Positions 46,186 to 55,471 of a DNA stretch of 64,000 nucleotides are shown piece after piece. The position numbers and the translations under genes were made by a program. This DNA comes from CAZHVS01 sp964536015 (lineage in GTDB: Bacteria > Bacteroidota > Ignavibacteria > Ignavibacteriales > Ignavibacteriaceae), in NCBI GenBank assembly GCA_964536015.1, contig CAZHVS010000001.1, positions 62,001 through 126,000 on the forward strand, in the 5' to 3' direction. Within the stretch, counting starts at the first letter, position 1. Every line of letters begins with the position of its first letter. The notes beneath the pieces were generated by a model. It saw nothing but the letters and a program-made list of their open reading frames with translations. It did no database searches and was not told the origin of the DNA.

Positions 46186-46938
46186 TTGAAAAAATTAATT
46201 TCCTTTCTTCTCCTGTTATTCTCTTTTTCAACTGTTCATAGTCAGCAGTTTGGATTCGGATGCCTTGGATTAGTGGGCGTCTCTGCTGGTTATGAATTTC
46301 AAAGATATGAAGCAACAGGTCTAAATAATTGGTTGAAAAACTATAAGCTATTTTACCAGGATTCGTTAAATGAAAATCCAGGTGAATTTGGAAATCTTAG
46401 CGGAGTTAGAATTGGAATTAATTTTTTCAGAAAGAATTTTAGCGGATTTGTAACCACAATTAAAGGGTTTTATTCTGACTTAAATGAAAAAAGAGAAGGT
46501 GTTGTTAGCAATTTTTACGGAAATACTTCAACTAAGTTTGAAGTAAAAATTACTCAGGCAGGAGTTGGATTGGATTTAGGTACTACTATCACCGGTATTC
46601 TTAGCTGGAAAGTAATTGATGCTGCTTTAATTTATAATTCATTAAAGCTTACTACCACAGTTTCAACTACGAATAATATTTCGTCTAAATCCATTTACGA
46701 AAATACTGGTAATTCAATTGGTTATTTAATTGGTAGTGGTTTCATCTTGAATATAGTTGGTCAGTATATTAGTCTTGAAGGAATGGCTGGATACAGCTCA
46801 TTCAAGATAGATAAAATTAAATTAGTTAACGGAGATTATTCTACAACAATTCTGTCCAATGTACAAACAGAAGAAAATTTTATTACAAATGGCGGCATCT
46901 CTGCAATTATTCAAATTAATTTTAGTTTTCCACTTTAA
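46186..46938 (+). CDS. Secreted barrel-like hypothetical protein (tandem paralog 2)
   Basis: Protein of 250 residues, starting at a TTG (46186) that leads into a signal peptide (KKLISFLLLLFSFSTVHSQ). Like its upstream neighbour it has the GYEFQRYEATGLNNWLKNY segment near residue 35, a middle KITQAGVGLDLGTTI block and a last strand IIQINFSFPL; it lacks the CC pair after the signal peptide. The two genes are 14 bases apart and probably co-transcribed, and the second has a near-perfect handover to the aminopeptidase gene nine bases later. Function unknown; outer membrane location is inferred. Confidence 0.7.
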   Translation: MKKLISFLLLLFSFSTVHSQQFGFGCLGLVGVSAGYEFQRYEATGLNNWLKNYKLFYQDSLNENPGEFGNLSGVRIGINFFRKNFSGFVTTIKGFYSDLNEKREGVVSNFYGNTSTKFEVKITQAGVGLDLGTTITGILSWKVIDAALIYNSLKLTTTVSTTNNISSKSIYENTGNSIGYLIGSGFILNIVGQYISLEGMAGYSSFKIDKIKLVNGDYSTTILSNVQTEENFITNGGISAIIQINFSFPL

Positions 46939-46947
46939 GGAGCTTAT

Positions 46948-47913
46948 ATGAAATTATCTAAACTTGATAAAGCAAGCATTACTGCTATTAAAACCTGTAT
47001 GGGCGTTAAAGCTGGAGAGAAAGTTTTAGTAGTTTGTGACATTAATAAACGAGAAATTGGATTATCCTTATACGATAATGCCATTAGACTTGGTATTGAT
47101 TCCCTCTATGTAGAAATGAAACCCGGGAAAGTGAACGGAGAAGAACCACCAGATCATATTGCAGAATTAATGAAACAATTTGATGTCGTATTTTGTCCCA
47201 CAACTACATCATTAACTCATACTGATGCAAGAAGAAATGCTTCTGCGGTTGGTGCAAGGGTTGCAACTTTTCCTGGAATTACAAATGATGTAATGATTCG
47301 TGGATTAAATGCAGATTATGAAAAAATTTCTGAATTATCGTTGAAACTTGCCAAGGTGCTTGAAGGTGGAAAAATTATTGATGTAACTGCGCCTAATGGT
47401 ACTAATATTTCTTTTTCAATTGAGGGAAGAAAAGCTTATGCATCCAAAGGATTATTTCATGCAAAAGGAGAAAGCGGAAATCTTCCAACAGGAGAAACCT
47501 ATTTAGCTCCAGTTGAAGGAACTGCTAACGGTGTTTTTGTGGTAGATGGATCAATGGCAGGAATAGGATTGATTAAAGATGCTAATATTATTATCGAAGT
47601 TAATAAGGGTTACGCTTCAAAAATATCAGGTAGAGTTTATGCAAAAAAACTTAATGATATGTTGAAAGCAGTTGGAAGAGATGCTTATAATATTGCAGAG
47701 TTTGGAATTGGAACGAATCCAAGCGCCCGATTAAGTGGAATTTTGCTTGAAGATGAAAAAGTAATGGGAACAATCCACATTGCATTGGGCAATAATAAAT
47801 CAATGGGTGGAACTATAAATGTTCCTATTCATCTTGATGGTGTGGTAAAAAAACCTACTGTGTATCTAGATGGAAAATTATTGATGAAGGATGGTAAACT
47901 TTTAATCAAATAA
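46948..47913 (+). CDS. M29-family aminopeptidase
   Basis: Protein of 321 residues resembling thermophilic (M29) aminopeptidases. The metal-site regions are seen: NLPTGETYLAPVEGTANGVFV near 187 with the first Glu, EFGIGTNPSARLSGILLEDEKVMGTIHIALG near 251 with Glu and His, and PIHLDGVVKKPTVYLDGK near 294 with His and Asp. It removes N-terminal amino acids from peptides with two metal ions. It is shorter than the classic 410-residue enzymes because the N-terminal part is reduced. The SD AAGGAG precedes the ATG. Confidence 0.82.
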   Translation: MKLSKLDKASITAIKTCMGVKAGEKVLVVCDINKREIGLSLYDNAIRLGIDSLYVEMKPGKVNGEEPPDHIAELMKQFDVVFCPTTTSLTHTDARRNASAVGARVATFPGITNDVMIRGLNADYEKISELSLKLAKVLEGGKIIDVTAPNGTNISFSIEGRKAYASKGLFHAKGESGNLPTGETYLAPVEGTANGVFVVDGSMAGIGLIKDANIIIEVNKGYASKISGRVYAKKLNDMLKAVGRDAYNIAEFGIGTNPSARLSGILLEDEKVMGTIHIALGNNKSMGGTINVPIHLDGVVKKPTVYLDGKLLMKDGKLLIK

Positions 47914-47969
47914 TTTTTATTAAAAATTTTGGTGGATTGAAATAAATTTAAGATTTTTGCACTCCAAGT

Positions 47970-48062
47970 TTCCGGGTGTAGGTTAACAAATCAATGCCCA
48001 ACCCCGCCAGGTCCGGAAGGAAGCAACGGTAAGTATATGGTTTGTGTAACTGAAACCCGGTT
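47970..48062 (+). ncRNA. ffs: Signal recognition particle RNA, small bacterial (4.5S) type
   Basis: The universal SRP apical loop reads GTCCGGAAGGAAGCAAC at about 48011-48027, with the GGAA tetraloop and the asymmetric loop AGCAA. The ends close as CCGGGT (47972-47977) with ACCCGG (48055-48060), and the arms GGTTAACAAATC and GGTTTGTGTAAC pair between. A T-rich tract (TTTTTATTTTT) from 48061 gives an intrinsic end. The RNA forms with Ffh the particle that targets membrane proteins. Exact 5' end is uncertain by a few bases. No protein frame covers it. Confidence 0.93.
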
Positions 48063-48082
48063 TTTATTTTTATTCAAAACTT

Positions 48083-48886
48083 TTATTTTAATGTAAACAT
48101 AATAGGAATTGATACTCTTACATTAACCGGATTTCCATTTTGTTTCCCAGGATTCCATTTAGGCATATTTTTAACTACACGTAATGCTTCTTCATCACAT
48201 CCTGCACCTATACTCTTTATAACTTTTGCTTCAGTAATATTCCCATCTATACTTACTATAAATGAAATTATTACTCGTCCTTCAACTTGACTTCTTTTGG
48301 CAATTTCCGGATAAGTAATGTTTTGAGATAAATAAGAAAACATAGCCTCATTGCCACCCTTGAAACAGGGCATCTCTTCAACCCACTCGAAAATTGTTGC
48401 ATTAGTTTCAACTGGCTTATTGTCATTTGTTGGAGTAATAATATTTTCAATGAGATTTATATCCACACCATTTACATCACCAATCTGAGTAATTATTCCC
48501 GGTTGAACATTATTGAGTTCATCAATTGTAGGAACGAAATTATCTTTGACTGCTTCATCAGGTTTGATAACAGGAGGAAGAAATTTTATTGTTGAAATTG
48601 ATGAAATTACTTTTTCAGGAATTGTAATATTTTGTTTTTCAATTATTGATGGTGGTGGCGGTAAATTAATTGAAGTTGAATAGCTTTTAACTTTATTCAT
48701 TCGATTAGCTTTTGTACTTAAAAAGTATTGAATTGTAGTAACTCCTGTAAACAATAGAATTGCAAACCAAAGAGAAAATGTCAAGTGTTTTTTATATAAT
48801 CTCCTTAACTGGTAAGCTCCATAATCTTTGTTCCTGTTTACAAAGATTAATTCCAAAATATCAAGCTGGATTGTTTGTGTCTTCAT
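48083..48886 (-). CDS. TonB-family energy-transducing protein
   Basis: Protein of 267 residues: a cytoplasmic N-terminus (IQLDILELIFVNRNKDYGAYQLR, typical of Bacteroidota TonB proteins), one membrane helix (FSLWFAILLFTGVTTIQYFL, near 40), a Pro-rich periplasmic spacer beginning NLPPPPS, and a C-terminal TonB domain (YLSQNITYPEIAKRSQVEGRVIISFIVSIDGNI, then ALRVVKNMPKWNPGKQNGNPV). It transmits proton-motive energy to TonB-dependent receptors, such as that at 8982-11831. ExbB/ExbD are not adjacent. The gene converges on the SRP RNA. Confidence 0.9.
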   Translation of the reverse strand: MKTQTIQLDILELIFVNRNKDYGAYQLRRLYKKHLTFSLWFAILLFTGVTTIQYFLSTKANRMNKVKSYSTSINLPPPPSIIEKQNITIPEKVISSISTIKFLPPVIKPDEAVKDNFVPTIDELNNVQPGIITQIGDVNGVDINLIENIITPTNDNKPVETNATIFEWVEEMPCFKGGNEAMFSYLSQNITYPEIAKRSQVEGRVIISFIVSIDGNITEAKVIKSIGAGCDEEALRVVKNMPKWNPGKQNGNPVNVRVSIPIMFTLK

Positions 48887-49007
48887 TTTACACCTTCTTT
48901 CATTGAATCTTCTTTAAGCTTTTTACTCTTTAAGAAGTTAAAAGTTCCAGAAGTGTGATAATGAACTGAAATGAAAAGAAAAATTTTATCTTAAAAAAAT
49001 GAGAATA

Positions 49008-50219
49008 TCAACAATCAATGCCAAAACTATTTATTATATCTTCAAATATTTGTTTATTATCTTTATATGCTGCAACTGGGCAATCGAAAATAATCAAATA
49101 CTTAAGGTTGATACAACTAATTTCAAAAAACTGGTAGTACATTTTTTGTTCTTCAAATTTTTCACTCAATCTTACAATGTAATTACCTTTCAGGGTCTGA
49201 GAGAGTGTGTAGTTAATAAAGTCTTCAGCTTTTTGATTTTCCATAAGTTTAATTATACTAAAACTTGCCCCAAGACTTGCATTTATAAATGTAGTTCCAA
49301 TCAAATTTTTATTTATTTTTTTTGAAATCACAATGTCTTTTAACACACGCCAGCCATCAGGGATATTAATTGTAAATCTGTTTTTTTTATCCTGGTAATT
49401 ATTGTATTTATTTATTGAATCTACAGAAGTAAAAATTCCTAACGACTTAAGAAGAGAAATCTTATCCTCAATTGACGGCTTTTTACTTTTTTTAAGATTT
49501 GATTTAATTAATTTGATAACAAGACTATCAAAAAAATTCACCTCACTTCTGTAATATTTTTCTGATTCATTAAATGTAAAGGTATCCCATTTCTTTTCGA
49601 GGGGAAAATTTCCTGAAGAAATTATTTTCGTATTTACAAGTTCATTGTTAATTGTTTCAAGATCCTGTGTTACTTCTATTTTATTCCAGGAAAAGTAACA
49701 AAAACTTCGGTAAGAGAGATTTACTGAGCTATTATTCAACAAATAAAGACTTCTTCTTTTTAGTTTAATGGTATCTTTTGAAATAAAATCTTCTATTAAT
49801 TCAAGAAAGCGAAGAGAGTCTTGTTTAATTAATCTGTAATTCAGGTAACCATTTAATGATTTATCAAGCAAAAACAGTGCATAAGTTGAATCATAAAATG
49901 CTAAACGATTATATACAGGATTTGGATTTTCAATTAGTGCGAGGTAATATTTTTTGCCATCAATTGTAAATGCACTATCGATTAATATTTTATTATAATC
50001 TCTTGGTGGAGGAATATCTGTATCAACCAGACCAGATAAGCTGTCAATTGCTTTGGTATTTCCATTTAAGGATTGAAGAATTAACTCATTGAATCCTTTT
50101 ATGTCAAACTTATTTGTATCCTGTAGTTTTTCTTCTTTGTTGCATCCTTGTAAAAGAATAGCAAAAAAAATTATAAATGCCAGAGATACTATGTAATTAT
50201 TTTCAATTTTTAGCTTCAT
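49008..50219 (-). CDS. Large hypothetical lipoprotein
   Basis: Protein of 403 residues with a lipoprotein signal whose lipobox is LLQGC (Cys26). The mature sequence is polar, rich in Lys, Asn and Ser, with no motif I recognise. A C-terminal block (RFTINIPDGWRVLKDIVISKK, then DCPVAAYKDNKQIFEDIINSF) resembles the start and end of PsbP/Mog1-like folds that are common in lipoproteins; this is a loose resemblance. A 108-codon frame on the opposite strand is a shadow. Probably inner-face outer membrane lipoprotein. Confidence 0.7.
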   Translation of the reverse strand: MKLKIENNYIVSLAFIIFFAILLQGCNKEEKLQDTNKFDIKGFNELILQSLNGNTKAIDSLSGLVDTDIPPPRDYNKILIDSAFTIDGKKYYLALIENPNPVYNRLAFYDSTYALFLLDKSLNGYLNYRLIKQDSLRFLELIEDFISKDTIKLKRRSLYLLNNSSVNLSYRSFCYFSWNKIEVTQDLETINNELVNTKIISSGNFPLEKKWDTFTFNESEKYYRSEVNFFDSLVIKLIKSNLKKSKKPSIEDKISLLKSLGIFTSVDSINKYNNYQDKKNRFTINIPDGWRVLKDIVISKKINKNLIGTTFINASLGASFSIIKLMENQKAEDFINYTLSQTLKGNYIVRLSEKFEEQKMYYQFFEISCINLKYLIIFDCPVAAYKDNKQIFEDIINSFGIDC

Positions 50220-50339
50220 AATTAACTCTAACTGACTTCATAAAAAAAATTCTGTTTACTTATGCCAATATGCACACTTGATGTAATATTCAAAATAGTT
50301 AATTTTTAAAAAAGTATTTATTCTAATTCAAATATCATT

Positions 50340-52163
50340 CTAATTGTTATTCTCGAAAAAATTATAGACAATTTTGGCTTTCGATTTCCCAATTACTTTA
50401 GCAAGAGATTCAATTGAAGTATTTTTTATTTCTTCAATACTACCAAATTCTATGAGTAATTTGTTTGCAAGATTTTTTCCAATGCCTTTTATTTCTGTTA
50501 AGACAGTTGATAGTGTTCTTTTATCTCGTCGCAATCTATGAAAAGTTATTGCAAATCGATGGGCTTCATCTCGAATTTGCTGAAGAAGTTTTAGAGCAGA
50601 AGAAGTTTTTGGAATCTGTATTGGTTCGCTTTCATCTGGAATAAAAACTTCTTCCAAACGTTTTGCCAGACTTATTATATTATATCCTTCAATACCAATT
50701 TTATCTAGTGTGAATATAGCACTTGAGAGTTGTCCTTTGCCTCCATCAACCATAATTAAATCCGGTAGTGCTTGTTTTTCTTCTTTCAATTTTGAGTATC
50801 TTCTTCTTATGACTTCTTCCATACTTGCAAAATCATCTGGACCGTATACTTCATTTATAATAAATTTCCTGTAAAGACTTTTTTTAGGTCTACCATCGAT
50901 AAATACAACCATACTTGCAACAGTATCTGTACCTTGCAAATTTGATATATCAAAGCATTCAATTTTTCTTGGAATGGATTTCAATCTTAAGTCCCTCTGC
51001 AATGCAGCAAGTGTATAAGGAATGTTTCCTTCTTTCTTCATTTTTTGAAGTTGAATTTCTTTTAGTTGAAGTGTCGCATTTTCTTTACACATTTTGAAAA
51101 GGGATTTAATTTTACTTTCGCGCTTAGGAATAATAAATTTTACATTTTTGCCTGAATTTTTTTTCAACCATTCTAAGATAACTTCATAATCAACCGGTTG
51201 AACTTCTAGAATAATTTCTTTAGGTATTTCAATGAATTCATTATAGTATTGCTGTAGAATTGCTGAGTATATTTCTTCAAGAGTTTCTAATTCATCAATT
51301 GTAAGTTTTAATTGTTTTTTCCCAATTAACTTTCCGCCTCTTACATTAAAAATTGTACAAGCAGAATCTTTTCCTTCATATGCAACGGCAATAATATCAC
51401 GATCTTCTAAATCATCACTGACAATTTTTTGTTTTTCGGAAATTGAAGTTAGTCTTAGAATTTTATCCCTGAATTCTGCTGCCTTTTCAAATTCAAGCGA
51501 TTCGACATGTTTATTCATTTCAGTCGATAATTCATTTATCAATTCATCAATCTTACCGCCTAACATTTTAGTCACTTGAGCAACCATCTTTTTATAATTT
51601 TCTTCCGAAGTTAAACCTTCACACGGACCATCACACTTTTTGATATGATAATCAAGGCACACTTTAAATTTCTTTTTATCTATAGCTTCAGGTGTTATGT
51701 TCAATTTGCAACTTCTGATTTTAAATATCTGGTTAATCATTCTTAAAGATGATTTCATACTCTTTACATCGGTATAAGGCCCAAAATATTTTGAGCCATC
51801 ACGAAATACTCTTCTTGTTGGATAGATCCTTGGAAACATTTCGTTTGTTATTTTTATGGATGGAAATGACTTGTCATCTTTAAGGAGAATATTATATCGT
51901 GGTTTTAATTCTTTAATTAGGTTGTTTTCTAGTACCAATGCCTCGATTTCATTATCAGTAATAATTAATTCAAGGTCATTTATTTTTTTTACGAGTGCTA
52001 ATGTTTTGGGTGAAGAGATAGAATTATGGAAATAACTTTTTACACGATTCCTCAGGTTTATAGCTTTTCCAACATAGATAACTTTTCCTTTATCATTTTT
52101 AAATTGATAAATGCCCGGTAAAGCAGGAATGTTTTTTAGTTTGCTTTCCAAAACATCATTCAT
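50340..52163 (-). CDS. uvrC: UvrABC system protein C
   Basis: Nucleotide excision repair endonuclease of about 607 residues. Domains in order: GIY-YIG nuclease (GIYQFKNDKGKVIYVGKA, near 20), a cysteine cluster CLDYHIKKCDGPC near 165, the UVR helix pair (EFEKAAEFRDKI near 215), the RNase H-like C-terminal nuclease (ECFDISNLQGTDTVAS, then LIMVDGGKGQLSSA with catalytic Asp), and a helix-hairpin-helix (LTEIKGIGKNLANKLL). All key parts are intact. The ATG at 52163 is chosen over a TTG two codons earlier. glgC lies just upstream, 32 bases away. Confidence 0.95.
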   Translation of the reverse strand: MNDVLESKLKNIPALPGIYQFKNDKGKVIYVGKAINLRNRVKSYFHNSISSPKTLALVKKINDLELIITDNEIEALVLENNLIKELKPRYNILLKDDKSFPSIKITNEMFPRIYPTRRVFRDGSKYFGPYTDVKSMKSSLRMINQIFKIRSCKLNITPEAIDKKKFKVCLDYHIKKCDGPCEGLTSEENYKKMVAQVTKMLGGKIDELINELSTEMNKHVESLEFEKAAEFRDKILRLTSISEKQKIVSDDLEDRDIIAVAYEGKDSACTIFNVRGGKLIGKKQLKLTIDELETLEEIYSAILQQYYNEFIEIPKEIILEVQPVDYEVILEWLKKNSGKNVKFIIPKRESKIKSLFKMCKENATLQLKEIQLQKMKKEGNIPYTLAALQRDLRLKSIPRKIECFDISNLQGTDTVASMVVFIDGRPKKSLYRKFIINEVYGPDDFASMEEVIRRRYSKLKEEKQALPDLIMVDGGKGQLSSAIFTLDKIGIEGYNIISLAKRLEEVFIPDESEPIQIPKTSSALKLLQQIRDEAHRFAITFHRLRRDKRTLSTVLTEIKGIGKNLANKLLIEFGSIEEIKNTSIESLAKVIGKSKAKIVYNFFENNN

Positions 52164-52195
52164 AAACAAGAACTGGGTTTAGATTGAATTTGCAA

Positions 52196-53449
52196 TCAGG
52201 TAAATGAATAATTTTTGGGTATAACAACTATTCCTGATTCTGTCATTGTAAATTTCTTACTGTCCTCAATAGGATCAAAACCAATTTCTACTCCTTCAGG
52301 TATGATAACATTTTTATCTATTATTGCTTTCCTTACTTTAGCCCTTCTTCCTACATTCACATTATTAAACAGAATTGAATCAGTTACATAAGAGTAGCTA
52401 TTTATTCTCACGTTATTACTTAAGATTGATCTTTCGATCAAACCTCCAGAAATAATTGTTCCATCGCAGACCATTGAATTTAATGTTCTTCCAATTCTTT
52501 CTTCACCGATAGAGACGGTTTTAGCTGGTGCCCACTGTCCTTGGTGAGTTCGTATTGGCCAATGATTATCATATAAGTTAAATTCAGGTGTAATGCTGAT
52601 TAAATCCATACTTGCTTCATAGTAACTATCAATCGTTCCGATGTCTTTCCAGTACTCTTTAACTTTTCTATTCTCATCAATAAATTCGTAGGCGTAAATT
52701 GGTAAGCCGCTTTTAATCATATAAGGAATAACATCCTGACCAAAATCATAATTTCTTATCTTCTTACTGAACATGTCTTCTAAGATTTCTCTTAATAAAT
52801 GAGCATTAAAGACATAAATTCCCATATTTACAAAAGAGAATCCCGGTTTATCAGGAATTTCAGGAGGATTAGCCGGTTTCTCAATGAAGGCATTTACTTT
52901 GTAATCTTTGTCAATACCAACTATTCCGAAACGACTTCCTTCTTCTTGAGGTACATCTATACAGGCAATTGTTAAATCTGCTTTTGTATCCACATGGTAT
53001 TGCAACATCTTAAGGTAGTCCATCTTATAAATGTGGTCGCCGCTAAGTATTAATACCCATTTAGCTTTTCTTTCATTGCTAAAAAGATTTACATTTTGAT
53101 GAATTGCGTTAGCAGTACCAAGATACCAATCATTATTTAGTTTTCTTTGTGGAGGCACTGAATAAACAAATTCACCGAGTTCCGGATTAAATATACTCCA
53201 TGCTTCAAACATATGCTGGTTAAGTGAATCTGATTTATATTGTACCAGCACATAAATTTTTCTTAAACCAGAATTCAGACAATTAGATAGTGGAAAATCA
53301 ATTATCCTGTATTTCCCTCCAAAAGGGACTGCTGGTTTACTTCTTGGAGCTGTTAAAGGAAATAATCTTTCACCTTGCCCGCCGGCAAGAATCATAGTTA
53401 CTGTATCTCTTAAGATTGAAGAACCGGGGAACATCATATTGTTGCTCAA
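52196..53449 (-). CDS. glgC: Glucose-1-phosphate adenylyltransferase
   Basis: ADP-glucose pyrophosphorylase, 417 residues, making ADP-glucose for glycogen synthesis. The N-terminal nucleotidyltransferase has LAGGQGERLFPLT with the PRSKPAVPFGGKYRIIDFPLSN loop and LSGDHIYKMDY; the family IEKP segment AFIEKPANPPE is near 190; a C-terminal left-handed beta-helix carries SVIS-type repeats (SILSNNVRINSYSY, then RRAKVRKAIIDKNVIIPEG). Glycogen synthase genes are not in the window. Regulatory type cannot be read. Confidence 0.94.
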   Translation of the reverse strand: MSNNMMFPGSSILRDTVTMILAGGQGERLFPLTAPRSKPAVPFGGKYRIIDFPLSNCLNSGLRKIYVLVQYKSDSLNQHMFEAWSIFNPELGEFVYSVPPQRKLNNDWYLGTANAIHQNVNLFSNERKAKWVLILSGDHIYKMDYLKMLQYHVDTKADLTIACIDVPQEEGSRFGIVGIDKDYKVNAFIEKPANPPEIPDKPGFSFVNMGIYVFNAHLLREILEDMFSKKIRNYDFGQDVIPYMIKSGLPIYAYEFIDENRKVKEYWKDIGTIDSYYEASMDLISITPEFNLYDNHWPIRTHQGQWAPAKTVSIGEERIGRTLNSMVCDGTIISGGLIERSILSNNVRINSYSYVTDSILFNNVNVGRRAKVRKAIIDKNVIIPEGVEIGFDPIEDSKKFTMTESGIVVIPKNYSFT

Positions 53450-53589
53450 CTTTATTAAATGATAGAAAACTTAAGTCTAATATAAAAAAGATTAATATTT
53501 AAGTAAAGTGATGATTTGAACTTAATAAAATCTTAATCTAAATCTATCTTGTATACTTTTAGAGTAACAAAAGTTATAGTTCCAAAGTT

Positions 53590-54777
53590 TTATTTAATAT
53601 TTTTCAGAGCAGATTCCAAGTCGGTAATTATATCATTTGGGTTTTCAATACCGACACTTAATCTAACTAATCCTTCTGTAATTCCACCAACTTTTCTGGC
53701 ATCAGGGCCCATTGTAAAATGAGTCATACTAGCCGGATGTTGAATTAATGTCTCAACTCCGCCAAGGCTTACTGCTAATTGACAGAGTTTTACGGAGTTC
53801 ATTAAAGTTTTTCCTGCTTCAAAACCACCTGAAAGTTCGAATGTAATCATTCCACCCGGACCATTATGTTGGTTAAGTCCAAGTTCATATTGAGGATGGC
53901 TTTTTAAACCAGGGTAAGTAACATATTTAACTTTAGGATGTTTTTCAAGAAATTCTGCAATTAAAGTTGCATTTTCGCAATGACGTTGCATCCTTATGGC
54001 AAGAGTCTTAATTCCTCTATGAACAAGAAAGGAGTTAAAAGGATCAATTACTCCTCCAATCTGGTTTAAGGTTTTTCTGAATTTAATATATGTTTCTTCA
54101 TCTTTTACTATAATAATACCAGCGACAACATCAGCATGACCATTTAAGAATTTTGTCATACTATGAATTATAATATCCGCACCAAGCTCAAGAGGGCGTT
54201 GTAATGCAGGACTCATAAAGGTATTATCCACAACAAGCATTGCTTTTTGTTTTTTCGCAATGTCGGATATTGTTTTAATATCAGAAATATTTAAAGTTGG
54301 ATTACCAGGCGTTTCAATATAAATTACTTTTGTATTTGGTATAACTGAAGCAGCAACTTTTTCCGAATCACTTGTATCTACAAAAGTGGTTTCTATTCCA
54401 AACTTACTCAGAACACTATTCAATAATGTAGTAGTTGGTCCATATACTGCTGAAGAACATACTACGTGATCTCCCTGAGAAAGCAAAGATGCAAAAGTCG
54501 TATGAATTGCAGCCATTCCACTTGCACAACCTAACGCTTTATGTCCTCCTTCAAGTTGTGCAATCGCATTTTCCATTGCTTCAATTGTTGGATTACTCAT
54601 TCTTGTATAGATATGTCCTTTTTCTTCTCCGGCAAAAAGTGACGCCCCATGTTCGGCAGATTTAAACTTAAAAGTTGATGTTTGATATATGGGCGGAACC
54701 ACTGAACCAAATTCGTACTCTTCGATTCCTGCATGAATACATTTGGATTCAAAACTAAGATTATTGTTGTTTTTCAT
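53590..54777 (-). CDS. PLP-dependent trans-sulfuration enzyme (Cys/Met metabolism family)
   Basis: Enzyme of 395 residues of the cystathionine gamma-lyase / methionine gamma-lyase / O-acetylhomoserine sulfhydrylase family. The PLP lysine lies in HSMTKFLNGHADVVAG, PLP contacts are in CASGMAAIHTTF and YGPTTTLL, and SLGGVETLIQHPASMTH is near 345. Overall it looks most like methionine gamma-lyases, but the active-site Cys usual in that enzyme (YGCT) is Pro here (YGPT), as in cystathionine lyases and synthases, so the specific reaction is left open. The ATG at 54777 is preferred to a TTG at 54792. Divergent from yajQ. Confidence 0.85.
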   Translation of the reverse strand: MKNNNNLSFESKCIHAGIEEYEFGSVVPPIYQTSTFKFKSAEHGASLFAGEEKGHIYTRMSNPTIEAMENAIAQLEGGHKALGCASGMAAIHTTFASLLSQGDHVVCSSAVYGPTTTLLNSVLSKFGIETTFVDTSDSEKVAASVIPNTKVIYIETPGNPTLNISDIKTISDIAKKQKAMLVVDNTFMSPALQRPLELGADIIIHSMTKFLNGHADVVAGIIIVKDEETYIKFRKTLNQIGGVIDPFNSFLVHRGIKTLAIRMQRHCENATLIAEFLEKHPKVKYVTYPGLKSHPQYELGLNQHNGPGGMITFELSGGFEAGKTLMNSVKLCQLAVSLGGVETLIQHPASMTHFTMGPDARKVGGITEGLVRLSVGIENPNDIITDLESALKNIK

Positions 54778-54920
54778 TTGTTTTGCTTTCAAATAATTAA
54801 ATTTTAAAAATTACTGCTCAAAAATAATTTTTTAACCTGATATTAACTATTCATTCATTAAGTTATTTTTGTAATGCTATTTTAATAAATAATTAATTTC
54901 CTATTATTAGTGAGAAATAT

Positions 54921-55418
54921 ATGGCACAAAATCATTCATTTGATATCGTATCTGAAATAGATTTGCAGGAAGTTGATAACGCTGTAAATCAGGCAATTAA
55001 GGAAATTCATCAGCGATATGATCTGAAAGACTCTGAAACAACAATTGAACTGAATAAAAAAGAAAAGACTTTAAATATTAATACAAAAGATGATTATTCT
55101 CGAAAGCAAAGTATTGATATTCTGCAAAGCAAGTTTATTAAACGGGGGATTTCAATCTTAGCTTTGCAATATGGTGAGCCGGAAACCACTAGTCATGGAA
55201 GACTTAAACAAAAGGTTGATCTAATAACCGGAATTTCAAAAGATAATGCAAGAATAATTACAAAATTGATAAAAGATTCCAAGTTAAAAGTAAATGCTCA
55301 AATTCAGGACGAGCAAATAAGAGTAACCGGAGCCAAAATTGATGACTTACAAGCTGTACAAAAAATGATTAAAGAAAAAGAATTTAAATTTCCTGTTCAG
55401 TTTGTTAACTATAAGTAA
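54921..55418 (+). CDS. yajQ: YajQ-family nucleotide-binding protein
   Basis: Protein of 165 residues with the YajQ start FDIVSEIDLQEVDNAVNQA, the repeat RYDLKDSETTIELN, DYSRKQSIDILQSKFIKRGI and C-terminal VTGAKIDDLQAVQ. It forms two ferredoxin-like domains. Some members bind cyclic-di-GMP with a transcription factor partner, but this is not general. A TATTTTTG promoter element lies at 54864-54871. It precedes prfB with a gap of 53 bases. Confidence 0.92.
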   Translation: MAQNHSFDIVSEIDLQEVDNAVNQAIKEIHQRYDLKDSETTIELNKKEKTLNINTKDDYSRKQSIDILQSKFIKRGISILALQYGEPETTSHGRLKQKVDLITGISKDNARIITKLIKDSKLKVNAQIQDEQIRVTGAKIDDLQAVQKMIKEKEFKFPVQFVNYK

Positions 55419-55471
55419 ATTGTTTGTAGAGATTCTCTAAATAAATTCAATGATAAAAACGAAAGAAAAAT

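Noticed and set aside
48999..49325. 108-codon plus-strand frame at the end of the minus-strand lipoprotein
   Set aside because: It is antisense to the lipoprotein, which has a clear lipobox and a full-length frame; the plus-strand translation is phenylalanine-rich and lacks any motif.
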